A stretch of DNA of 64,000 bases from Galeopsis tetrahit (taxonomy: Eukaryota > Streptophyta > Magnoliopsida > Lamiales > Lamiaceae): positions 68,278,265-68,342,264 of the forward strand of contig OY776121.1 in the NCBI GenBank assembly GCA_963675135.1, given 5' to 3'. The translations under genes and the position numbers were made by a program. The notes beneath the pieces are model-generated. The model worked only from the letters and a program-made list of their open reading frames with translations. It had not been told where the DNA came from and did no database searches. This document shows positions 1 through 8,484 of the stretch, piece after piece (positions within the stretch are counted from its first letter, which is position 1; the number at the start of each line of letters is the position of its first letter).

Positions 1-324
1 ATAGGATCAGCTGACTTTTTATAGAACAACTTAGACTAGTCTTGTGTGATCAACCGAATAGATATCATCTGATCAGCACAGTCCCGGCTTACATGCGCTC
101 CCTCAAGATGAGAAGAGTAGAAGACATGAAGACTAGGAGATCCTTGAAGACCAGTTAAGTAAGGTGCTTGTATACCTACTTGACTGATGGAGTCCCAGAT
201 TGAAGATGGCCTAAAGCAGGACAAAGAATTGCCAGATCAGAAGAGTTTTACTCTGCTGATATCAAAAGACAGAAGACACAAGGCCAGAAGAGTAGTCAGA
301 AGACTAGAAGTTCAGATCAGAAGA
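1..324 (+). repeat. Truncated 5' LTR of element A (LTR positions ~83-406)
   Basis: Matches the 3' LTR of the same element from base 2713 onward and ends inside the AGAAGA-rich part of the LTR. The 6-bp AGAAGA at 319-324 is shared by the LTR and by the ORF3 sequence that follows, so the exact breakpoint is ambiguous within these 6 bp. The LTR TATA box (LTR position ~600) was lost, so this LTR is unlikely to start transcription normally. Confidence 0.9.
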
Positions 325-2405
325 TAATGAGGATGAAGATAGCAAACTTGCTCAAGTCCACTATTCCTGGTATTGATGAGGAATCAGTTCAGTTTGAACA
401 AGTTCTCAGAATCTGCACCTGGATTGAACTCAGGAGAGATGATGTGGATGACCTTATTGAGGTCATGGAAGGAATGGGAGGAAAAGCTAATTTCCTCGAC
501 TGGGAAATGGAGCAAAAAGAAGTTGCTCAAGTTAAATCTTTTGCTCAGCTGCTGCCCGAAGAAGCCTTTACAGCAGTATGCCACAGGATTCTAGGGATTC
601 CAACTAATGGTACCTCTATCCCAGAAGGCATATCAGGTCAGCCGACAGCTGACACAGCAAAAGTGAATGACTCAGCTGCGTCCGTCCCTGCGGAAGACTC
701 AGCTGAACCAGCTGACAGAACCGAGATTGAAAGAGAAGTAATCACTATTCCTGATCACTTCATGCCTAAGGATACTCTAACTCACTTCATTGACAAAGGA
801 GACACCATCATGTCCCACCTGGTTAAGGCCACTACCTCATTTCTCAATGAAGAGTACCTTTCAGCTGAAGAAAGAGGCAAAGCCCTGATTGTTCATCCAA
901 AGCCTCAAGGTACTGCCTCAACTTCTACTTCAACAGCTGACTATACAGCAGACATATGCTCACAGGTCAAGGCTGCAATAGACCTACACTTTGAAAAGGG
1001 TTTAGGCCTACAGCTTGGAAGATATGTTGAAAAGGCTGTTAAGGAGCAGAGAACTCGTCTTCATGACCAGATCATTGACATTGAAGACAAGTTTGGAGAT
1101 TCACTTCACAATCAGATAAGTGAGTATCTGACCAACATTCTGAAGAAGGCAGGTGACTATTCCACCAGATTTGCTGATCTCTACACTAATGAGGTCGACC
1201 GCATGGAAAACACCTACAAGAAAAGAATTGAAGATGCTGAAGCAAGAGCTACTGAAGGTCGTGCTCTTCTCCAATCAGCTGCAGCAGAAAATGAGAAGCT
1301 TCAGACTCAGCTGAAGGAGACAGCAACCAAATTGGAAGCACTTACAGCTAAACTAGAAGCTGCCTCCTCCTCCAACTCTCATGCTCAGATTCTAGACCAT
1401 AGCATCACTCATCTGACCCATGTTGGCAAAGTCAATGCCATGGCGCTTCAACAAACTCTGAAGGTGGAGATTCTGAATGCCATGAAGCCTTTTGCGGCTG
1501 CACTTGCTGAAGCCCAAAAGGGGGAAGATGTATTGATAAAAGCTCTAGAGAAGGCTACTGCACAACAAGCTGTGATGGTAGTATCTCAAGATGAGCTGAA
1601 TGAAACCTTGGGTGGTTTATCAAGCAAAATCAAGAGCAAGCAAGGCAAAGGCAAAGAAATTGCTCAAGAAGACATCCAAGCTCCCACTCAAGCTCCTGCC
1701 AAAAGTCTGCAGATCACTGCCTCTACAGAACAAGTTCCTGAGAAGAGGATGACTAGGAAAAGGAAGGCAGATGAGCAAGCTCAGAAGTCAAGCAAGAAGT
1801 CAACTCCAGCAGAGCCTACTGCAGAAGAGAAAGAGGCCTTAGAGTTGAAGAAAAGAAAAGAGCTTGAAGCTCAAGAGCTTAAGCAAAAGAAGCTAAAAGA
1901 TGCGAAAGCAGTCAAAGCCAAATTTGACAGGAAGATAGCCAAACTCAGGAAAGCTCTCAAGGACAAAGCATTGAAAGAAAATGCTCTGGCACAGAAAGAT
2001 AAAGTTCCGGTGTTTGATAGCAACTATGTGGATTATTTAGCCCTTCAAGATGAGCTACCAAGGTGGTACCCTCTGAAGAAGAAATGGCAAATTCAACACC
2101 ACATTGTAAGAAAATTTGGCCCTCTCCCAACCTATGAAGATGAATTCTTCCAGTTCAATCAATTCATGAACATTGAAGATCAAGAGTTCTGGAAAGAAGT
2201 AGTCAAGACAGCCAAATAACTTGACAACTGCAGAATCCTAACTCCTGAAGAACCCAAATGGGATCCTCCCACTCTGGATTCTGGAAGAACAGACTTAATT
2301 GAAGTCAAAAGGATCCTAGAGAAGATCTATGAAGAGGAGAATGTTACAGACCTGCAGCACATGGAAGAAGTTCGAACTCGTCTGTACCTTGCTTTCCGCA
2401 TCTGA
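325..2405 (+). pseudogene. Element A ORF3, C-terminal fragment with a nonsense codon
   Basis: Equivalent to roughly codon 568 to the end of the intact 1260-codon ORF3 of element B (13634-17416), with only scattered differences. It opens at the ATG at 327, but this is an internal Met of the original protein. The reading frame is open to 2219, where GAA (as in B) has become TAA. The old frame continues to the original TGA near 2405. Visible parts are a long charged coiled-coil region, a basic nuclear-localisation-like stretch (KRMTRKRK) and the conserved C-terminal segment with IQHHIVRKFG. The N-terminal domain is missing. This is a dead remnant with no independent function expected. Confidence 0.85.
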
Positions 2406-2630
2406 AGATCAGAAGACCTGATGAAGACCATTTTCAAAGCTTTAAAGAAACTATTACTTGTAATCTGTAAAAGCTCTATATATATTCAAGTTTAGTTCTC
2501 TTTGCTTTCAAGACAAACTCTCATTGTCTTCATCAGATACTTCAATTTTTATGAAGTTTATAAACTCCTATCTTATCTTATTAAGAGCATTTATCATTTA
2601 TAGTTTTGGCTTCATCAAAAAGGGGGAAAT
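2406..2630 (+). other. Element A 3' untranslated region and polypurine tract
   Basis: This AT-rich stretch is almost identical to 17417-17641 of element B. It ends in the polypurine tract AAAAAGGGGGAAAT (2617-2630), which primes plus-strand DNA synthesis, directly against the TGTTGG start of the LTR. Confidence 0.85.
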
Positions 2631-4084
2631 TGTTGGGATATAAATTCACCCTAAGCCCCACTTGATGTTAGAATAGTTTTGATAGCCAAAACACTTAGAG
2701 TTTATAAATGTAATAGGATCAACTGACTTTGTATAGAACAGCTTAGACTAGTCTTGTGTGATCAACCGAATAGATATCATCTGATCAGCACAGTCCCGGC
2801 TTACATGCGCTCCCTCAAGATGAGAAGAGTAGAAGACATGAAGACTAGGAGATCCTTGAAGACCAGTTAAGTAAGGTGCTTGTATACCTACTTGACTGAT
2901 GGAGTCCCAGATTGAAGATGGCCTAAAGCAGGACAAAGAATTGCCAGATCAGAAGAGTTTTACTCTGCTGATATCAAAAGACAGAAGACACAAGGCCAGA
3001 AGAGTAGTCAGAAGACTAGAAGTTCAGATCAGAAGACTATGTGTTCTTTCAGGACTCGGCTGATTCCAAAGTCATCTTACGATTTAAACAGAGACCTACC
3101 TTATTTAGAAGATTGACATGATCCCAGGATTGAAGCAATCAAGCGGCTGGAATCAAGGAATCAAGCCATTATGGAAAGATTGCCCCAACGGCTAGTCAAC
3201 TCCAACGGCTAGTTGCAAGCAATCACCACTATAAATACAAGAGGATGAGAAATCACAAGCACGAAGTCACAACGAGAGAATTCAACATTTCCAGCAAGCA
3301 ATCAAGCTAAAGTCATATTGTCTCAAGAATTCTCAAAGAGCCAGAATCCATTAGATTATCCATAGCTCTTAAGTGATTTCTATCCAACCTATAAGAACCT
3401 GAAACCTGTTCATATTGTATATCATTTGTTTTAGGCAAAGTGATTAAGCAAATTATAAGCTTGAATCACTAGTTGGATACACTTCAAAAACCCCAAACCC
3501 TCTCCGAAAGGTTAAAGTTTTTGAAACCCTCAAAGTGCAAGTGCTTACAATCACTTGTGGAGACCGAAGTTGTTAGGACGGCTCAGATCTCAAAGTCCTA
3601 TCCTTGGGACTATAAAGGTCAAGACCCTTGTAATTTGCGGTAAATTAAAGGGATTAAACATCACGTTAGGACGTGAGAGTGGACGTAGGATCGTATATCC
3701 GAACCACTATAAACCTGGTGTTATTTACCTATTGCACTTTACATTCTGTCATTTCATTAACTGTTATATAGTGCATACTGTGATTTCAATATTCTTCAAA
3801 ACAAGGCCACAACTTTCAAACCAGCATCAGCTGAGTACTTTCATACAAGAAAACAAGTTAAACACTTTCACAAGAAACAAAAGAACAAGTCTAAACAAGG
3901 CCTACCATAATTCCGCATATAACCTCCTCTATCAGATCACTATAGTCATCTGGACCAGCAGACTTGTAGTCCAGCTGACATAGCAATCAGAAGAGGTTCC
4001 CAACTCTCTTGAAAAAGTTTTAAAGTCTATTCACCCCTCCCCTCTAGACTTTAATCCCATTCACTACTCGTTCAGGGACCAACA
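2631..4084 (+). repeat. 3' LTR of element A (1454 bp)
   Basis: Starts TGTTGGGATATAA and ends GGACCAACA. It is the same length as both LTRs of element B. The U3 part carries two AACGG elements, CCCAACGGCT (3184-3193) and TCCAACGGCT (3201-3210), just upstream of TATAAATA at 3230-3237. Both fit the plant mitosis-specific MSA consensus YCYAACGGYY. A CT-rich stretch (TTCACCCCTCCCCTCTAGAC) precedes the 3' end. Short ORFs inside it on both strands recur in every LTR copy and are not considered genes. Confidence 0.95.
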
Positions 4085-4350
4085 TCACCCTTTTTGCCCT
4101 TCCATCTGAGATGGGCAAAGAACTCTGCCATGAAAGGATTCAGGCAGGAATCAGGCTTGGTGCCAAGAAATTTCTCAAGCCCTGCCTCCCTTAGCCATTG
4201 GAGGACTTGATGAACTTCTGTGTCTAGGCTATCAAAAGCTACCAACTTTTCAAACCAAAGAGAATTTGGGTTGCTAAGATAGGTGAAATCAATTTCCAAA
4301 GAGGAGTCATTGAAATCTACAAGTTCTTCTCTCTTAATTTTGGGAGCCAT
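4085..4350 (-). pseudogene. Element C ORF3, N-terminal fragment cut by insertion of element A
   Basis: The ATG at 4350 opens 88 codons before element A interrupts the frame at 4084/4085. The segment aligns by eye with the start of ORF3 in elements B and D: a helical stretch with the pattern of QVLQWLREAGLEKFLG in place of EILLRCVNLKLRDFLEA, then AEFFAHL in place of LAFYTNA. This is why I assign it to ORF3 and not to a host gene. About 115 bases upstream on the same strand is ATATATAAAC (4477-4467), a TATA-like box. Element B landed just upstream of that box. Confidence 0.75.
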
Positions 4351-4481
4351 GAATAATTTTGAGAGATAGAGAGGATTTTCGAGAAAAGTTGCAGGTTTTG
4401 AGAGGTTTTCAAAAGCTTGTGGATTTGGAAATATGAGTGCGTAAGGAAGAAAGTAAAAATCGAGGAGTTTATATATGAAGG
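4351..4481 (-). promoter_or_regulatory. Putative internal promoter of element C ORF3
   Basis: On the minus strand ATATATAAAC (4477-4467) lies about 115 bases before the ORF3 ATG, at nearly the same spacing as the TATATATT box before ORF3 in element B. Beyond the insertion of B, the same C sequence continues at 19101 with AACCGTTGGT (19111-19120), roughly 150-160 bases from the ATG before the insertion occurred. Similar CCGTT blocks precede ORF3 in B and D. A promoter role is inferred. Confidence 0.45.
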
Positions 4482-5935
4482 TGTTGGGATATAAATTCAC
4501 CCTAAGCCCCACTTGATGTTAGAATAGTTTTGATGGCCAAAACACTTAGAGTCTATAAATGTAATAGGATCAGTTGACTTTGTATAGAACAGCTTAGACT
4601 AGTCTTGTGTGATCAAGTGTATAGATATTAGCTGATCAGCACAGTCCCGACTTACATGCGCTCCCTCAAGATGAGAAGAGTAGAAGACATGAAGACTAGG
4701 AGATCCTTGAAGACCAGTTAAGTAAGGTGCTTGTATACCTACTTGACTAATGAAGTCCCAGATTGAAGATGGCCTAAAGCAGGACAAAGAATTGCCAGAT
4801 CAGAAGAGTTTTACTCTGCTGATATCAAAAGACAGAAGACGCAAGGCCAGAAGAGTAGTCAGAAGACTAGAAGTACAGATCAGAAGACTATGTGTTCTTC
4901 CAGGACTCGGCAGATTCCAAAGTCATCTTACAGTTTAAACAAAGACCTACCTTATTTAGAAGATTGACATGATCCCAGGATTGAAGCAATCAAGCGACTG
5001 GAATCAAGGAATCAAGCCATTATGGAAAGATTGCCCCAACGGCTAGTCAACTCTAACGACTAGTTGCAAGCAATCACCACTATAAATACAAGAGGATGAG
5101 AAATCACAAGTACGAAGTCACAACGAGAGAATTCAACAAGTCTAGCAAGCAATCAAGCTAAAGTCATATTGTCCCAAGAGTTCTCAAAGAGCCAGAATCC
5201 ATTAGATTATCCATAGCTCTTAAGTGATTTCTATCCAACCCATAAGAACCTGAAACCTGTTCATATTGTATATCATTTGTTTTAGGCAAAGTGGTTAAGC
5301 AAATTATAAGCTTGAACCATTAGTTGGATACACTTCAAAAACCCCAAACCCTCTCCGAAAGGTTAAAGTTTTTGAAACCCTCAAAGTGCAAGTGCTTACA
5401 ATCACTTGTGGAGACCGTAGCTGTTAGGACGACTCGGATCTCAAAGTCCTATCCTTGGTACTATAAAGGTCAAGAACCTTGTAATTTGCGGTAAATTAAA
5501 GGGATTAAATATCACGTTAGGACGTGAGAGTGGACGTAGGATCGTATATCCGAACCACTATAAACCTGGTGTTATTTACGTATTGCACTTTACATTCTGT
5601 CATTTCATTAACTATTATATAGTGCATACTGTGATTTCAATATTCTTCAAAACAAGGCCATATCTTTCAAACCAGCATCAGCTGAGTACTTTCATTAAAG
5701 AAAACAAGTTAAACACTTTCACAAGAAACAAAAGAACGAGTCTAAACAAGGCCTACCATAATTCCGCATATAACCTCCTCTATCAGATCACTATAGTCAT
5801 CTGGACCAGCAGACTTGTAGTCCAGTTGACATAGCAATCAGAAGAGGTTCCCAACTCTCTTGAAAAAGTTTTAAAGTCTATTCACCCCTCCCCTCTAGAC
5901 TTTAATCCCATTCACTACTCGTTCAGGGACCAATA
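4482..5935 (+). repeat. 5' LTR of element B (1454 bp)
   Basis: Starts TGTTGGGATATAA. The last bases read CCAATA where the 3' LTR has CCAACA, so the terminal CA has mutated to TA. One AACGG element is intact (CCCAACGGCT, 5035-5044). The second is damaged (CTAACGAC). TATAAATA lies at 5081-5088, so transcription would start roughly 30 bases further on. The perfect flanking GAAGG duplication fixes the left boundary. Confidence 0.95.
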
Positions 5936-5937
5936 AG

Positions 5938-5949
5938 TGGTATCAGAGC
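5938..5949 (+). promoter_or_regulatory. Primer binding site of element B (initiator tRNA-Met)
   Basis: TGGTATCAGAGC, complementary to the 3' end of plant initiator tRNA-Met, starts 2 bases after the 5' LTR. It is the minus-strand primer site typical of plant Ty1/copia elements. Confidence 0.95.
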
Positions 5950-6066
5950 AGTGGTTCTAACGGACTACTGTCTCTAGATTATCAGAAGACTTGAGGGAGT
6001 CTCTCTGTAGTCCTCTTGAACAGATCTTTTTCTTTTGAAAAACTTGTTTTCGAAAACTCATACAGC

Positions 6067-8472
6067 ATGAGTGCTAATATGCGTAAGTTGCCTAAGTTTT
6101 CAGTGGAGGATTATGATTACTGGAAGATCAGGATGAGGAAGAATCTCACATCAGTCCACTACAAGATGTGGTCAGTAATCACCGAAGGCCCAATCACCAT
6201 CATGGCAGTCAACACTGCAAATGGTGATCCAGAAGTTCCAGTTGGAGAACTAGCCCCCAAGCCGATGAAGGATCTCACACCAGAAGAGATGAAGCAGTCA
6301 AATCTTTACAGCATTGCTCAAGATTACATCATGCAAACTCTTCCAAATGAGTACATTGCAAAAGTAATCAATTGTGAAACAGCTAAGGAAATGTGGGATG
6401 CTCTAGCACTCCTCTGTGAAGGAACCGAGCTGATTAAGGAGAGCAAATTGACAACAGCAGTCAAGAAGTTTGAACATTTCAAAATGCAACCAGAAGAGTC
6501 TATTGATCAACTAGACAATAGATTTACCAAGATCACCAATGAGATAGAATCTCTGGGCAAGAAATATACAAATAGAGAGAAAAATCTAAAGATATTAGAC
6601 TCTCTAACCAAGAAATGGAGACTCAAGAAGACCATCATCAAAGATACTCAAGATATCAAGGAGTGGTCTGCACAGACTCTATTTCAGAATCTAAAATCCC
6701 ATGAATATGATCTTGAAAGAGAAGAAAACTCAGAAAATGATGAACCTATTGCTACTCCATCTACATCCAAGACTGTAGCTTTAAAGGCAGCAAATACAAA
6801 AGCTGCAAGCACCTCATCTGGCAAGGCCTCTCTGAAAACAGAAGACTGTGAAGGATCAGACATGAGTCTGAAGGAACAAATGGCTCTTATGATCAAGAGA
6901 TTCGAAAGGATGAACACTCTCAACAACAAATATAGAAAGTTCTATAGAAACTACAAAGATAGAAGAGCAAGTTCACCCTCCAGAGGTTCCAGAGAAAGAA
7001 CACCAGAAAGACATCCTAGAAAGGATGTGGAGTCATCTGACAGCCGAGGCTCCAGAAAAAGAGATGCCACACCTCCAAGGAAAGGCAATTCAAATCAAAA
7101 GCCTGGAGCATGCTTCAATTGTCGTAAACCAGGACACTATGTCTATGAATGCCCTGAGCTGGATGACAAAGAAGAAAGAAGGCCAAGGAGAGACAGAAGA
7201 AATTCAGATAAGCAAGCAATGCTGACTGAAGAATCTGAATATCAAAGTGATGAACTTCCTACATCACCAGACTGTCAAATCTACTCAGATGATTCAGACG
7301 ATCTAGCTATGATGGCCATAGGAGAAAATGAGGTAAATTCCTACACTACTACTTTCCATTCACCTATTTTCTCACAAACAGATGACATAAACTCATCTGA
7401 AGGCGAATCAGAAGACACCTATTATCAATCGTTAAGAAAGGTAAAAGGTGATCTGGATATTGCCACTAGAGCCTTTATAGAAGTGGAAGAGGAGAATAAG
7501 GATTTAAGGAAAGAAATTGCTAGGTTGAAAAAGGTTAAGTTTGATAACACCCCTGAGTTAGTCACCATGAATGAAAGGCTGACCAAAGAAGTGGAACTTC
7601 TTAAGGAAGAAAATACCACAATAACTCAGTTGTATGAGGGGATGTTAGAAACTCAAGCCTTAGAAACCAAGGAATTTCGTATACTACAATCTAAGTTCGA
7701 TGACCTCTTCCAAGCACACAAGCTCTTAGAAAAGGAGAAGGAATGTCTAAATCAAAAGATATCAGAGTTCAATAAAGCTTCGACTACGATTGAAAGTATC
7801 TCTGAATATTATAGATCAAATGGCAATAAGATGGGTTTTGGGTATGAACTTAATCCATCAACATCCTCTCCAGCTGGGGGTAGTACACCTAACAAGTGCA
7901 CTACTCAGACACATGAACAGGGTGAGTGTTCTAAACACAATGAACTCAATATGAACCAAAAGGCATCTGTACCAACTAAGGCTAACTATTCCAACACCAA
8001 AAATGGTAAAAGAAAAGTTAACCCCAAACCTATACAGAGGAACAACAAACAGCTTAGACCATCTCGTCTGAGACAGTCTCAGTTGTATGCTGCTCCAGCC
8101 AAGAAGAAGAAATCTTCTTCAAACAAATCTGTTCTCTTTGCACCCCCTATCTCTTATGATATTGTGAGAACAGAAGAGTATGGTCCATATAATCGTGTGC
8201 ATCGACCAGCTAATGCACCCAGGCCGAATGTAACTAGTCAAAAGATATTGTATGTTCACTCCTATAAAGGAAAACCATTTGACTATTACTTAGCTGACAC
8301 AAACAACAAATCAGATCAGTCCAAGGTGTTAACTGGTAAGATTTGGTTCTGTGATGCCCGAGGGAAACAACTCAAGTGCTCAAGGTTGTTCAAACGACCA
8401 ATGTATATGTGGGTTCCCAAGGGTAGTACTAACACCCAAGGACCCAAAACAAAATGGGTACCTAAGACTTAA
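6067..8472 (+). CDS. gag: Element B Gag (nucleocapsid/capsid polyprotein) with long coiled-coil tail
   Basis: 801 codons from the ATG at 6067. I chose this start because the equivalent ORF of element D begins with a matching MS...KLPKF segment; the frame is open further upstream but without an ATG. The N-terminal ~230 residues form the copia capsid-like region (LPKFSVEDYDYWKIRM near the start). A basic, Ser/Arg-rich stretch follows, then a CCHC zinc knuckle (CFNCRKPGHYVYEC, residues ~349-362) for RNA binding. Unusually, about 430 residues follow the knuckle: an acidic region, a long heptad-rich coiled coil (~470-590), then a basic tail. It ends in WVPKT and TAA. That stop lies inside the GTACCTAA...GCAG junction segment (8458-8484) shared with elements C and D, so a Gag-Pol fusion requires removal or bypass of this segment. 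Confidence 0.9.
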   Translation: MSANMRKLPKFSVEDYDYWKIRMRKNLTSVHYKMWSVITEGPITIMAVNTANGDPEVPVGELAPKPMKDLTPEEMKQSNLYSIAQDYIMQTLPNEYIAKVINCETAKEMWDALALLCEGTELIKESKLTTAVKKFEHFKMQPEESIDQLDNRFTKITNEIESLGKKYTNREKNLKILDSLTKKWRLKKTIIKDTQDIKEWSAQTLFQNLKSHEYDLEREENSENDEPIATPSTSKTVALKAANTKAASTSSGKASLKTEDCEGSDMSLKEQMALMIKRFERMNTLNNKYRKFYRNYKDRRASSPSRGSRERTPERHPRKDVESSDSRGSRKRDATPPRKGNSNQKPGACFNCRKPGHYVYECPELDDKEERRPRRDRRNSDKQAMLTEESEYQSDELPTSPDCQIYSDDSDDLAMMAIGENEVNSYTTTFHSPIFSQTDDINSSEGESEDTYYQSLRKVKGDLDIATRAFIEVEEENKDLRKEIARLKKVKFDNTPELVTMNERLTKEVELLKEENTTITQLYEGMLETQALETKEFRILQSKFDDLFQAHKLLEKEKECLNQKISEFNKASTTIESISEYYRSNGNKMGFGYELNPSTSSPAGGSTPNKCTTQTHEQGECSKHNELNMNQKASVPTKANYSNTKNGKRKVNPKPIQRNNKQLRPSRLRQSQLYAAPAKKKKSSSNKSVLFAPPISYDIVRTEEYGPYNRVHRPANAPRPNVTSQKILYVHSYKGKPFDYYLADTNNKSDQSKVLTGKIWFCDARGKQLKCSRLFKRPMYMWVPKGSTNTQGPKTKWVPKT

Positions 8473-8484
8473 CCTTTCTTGCAG
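8458..8484 (+). other. Element B gag-pol junction, GT...AG segment of 27 nt
   Basis: The last gag codons (Val-Pro-Lys-Thr) and the TAA lie in a segment that begins GTACCTAA and ends TTTCTTGCAG, followed by a G. Pol is in the same frame here, so removing the 27 nt fuses gag to pol without the stop. Elements C (23048-23026, 23 nt) and D (34047-34078, 32 nt) have the same borders but different lengths, and excision restores the gag-pol frame there too. The segment is much shorter than a normal plant intron, so a longer intron sharing this acceptor is also possible. Confidence 0.6.

Larger units (their letters stand above)
1..4084 (+). mobile_element. Element A: internally deleted SIRE-like Ty1/copia LTR retrotransposon (left end outside window)
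   Basis: The window opens at about base 83 of an LTR that is nearly identical to the complete LTRs at 2631, 4482 and 17642. After about 325 bases the LTR passes directly into the C-terminal half of the third ORF, followed by a polypurine tract and a full 3' LTR. PBS, gag, pol and the first part of ORF3 are missing, about 10.4 kb relative to sister element B. A sits inside ORF3 of minus-strand element C, whose sequence resumes at 4085. The expected 5-bp target duplication (TCACC at 4085-4089) cannot be tested because the left end lies outside the window. Confidence 0.9.

Noticed and set aside
2748..2936. A 62-codon minus-strand ORF repeated at 36-224, 2748-2936, 4599-4787, 17759-17947 and, inverted, near 61135-61332
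   Set aside because: It recurs only because the LTRs are copies of each other; it has no start context or family similarity, and its conservation follows LTR identity.
4351..4512. Upstream extension of the minus-strand ORF at 4512-4072 beyond the ATG at 4350
   Set aside because: The extension crosses the TATA-like region and runs into the LTR of element B, so it is chance open sequence; only 4350-4085 is treated as ORF3.
5583..5834. Plus-strand ORF in the LTR U5 region (also 3555-3983 and 18743-18994)
   Set aside because: LTR sequence read as protein; present only in LTR copies and covers the LTR terminus.
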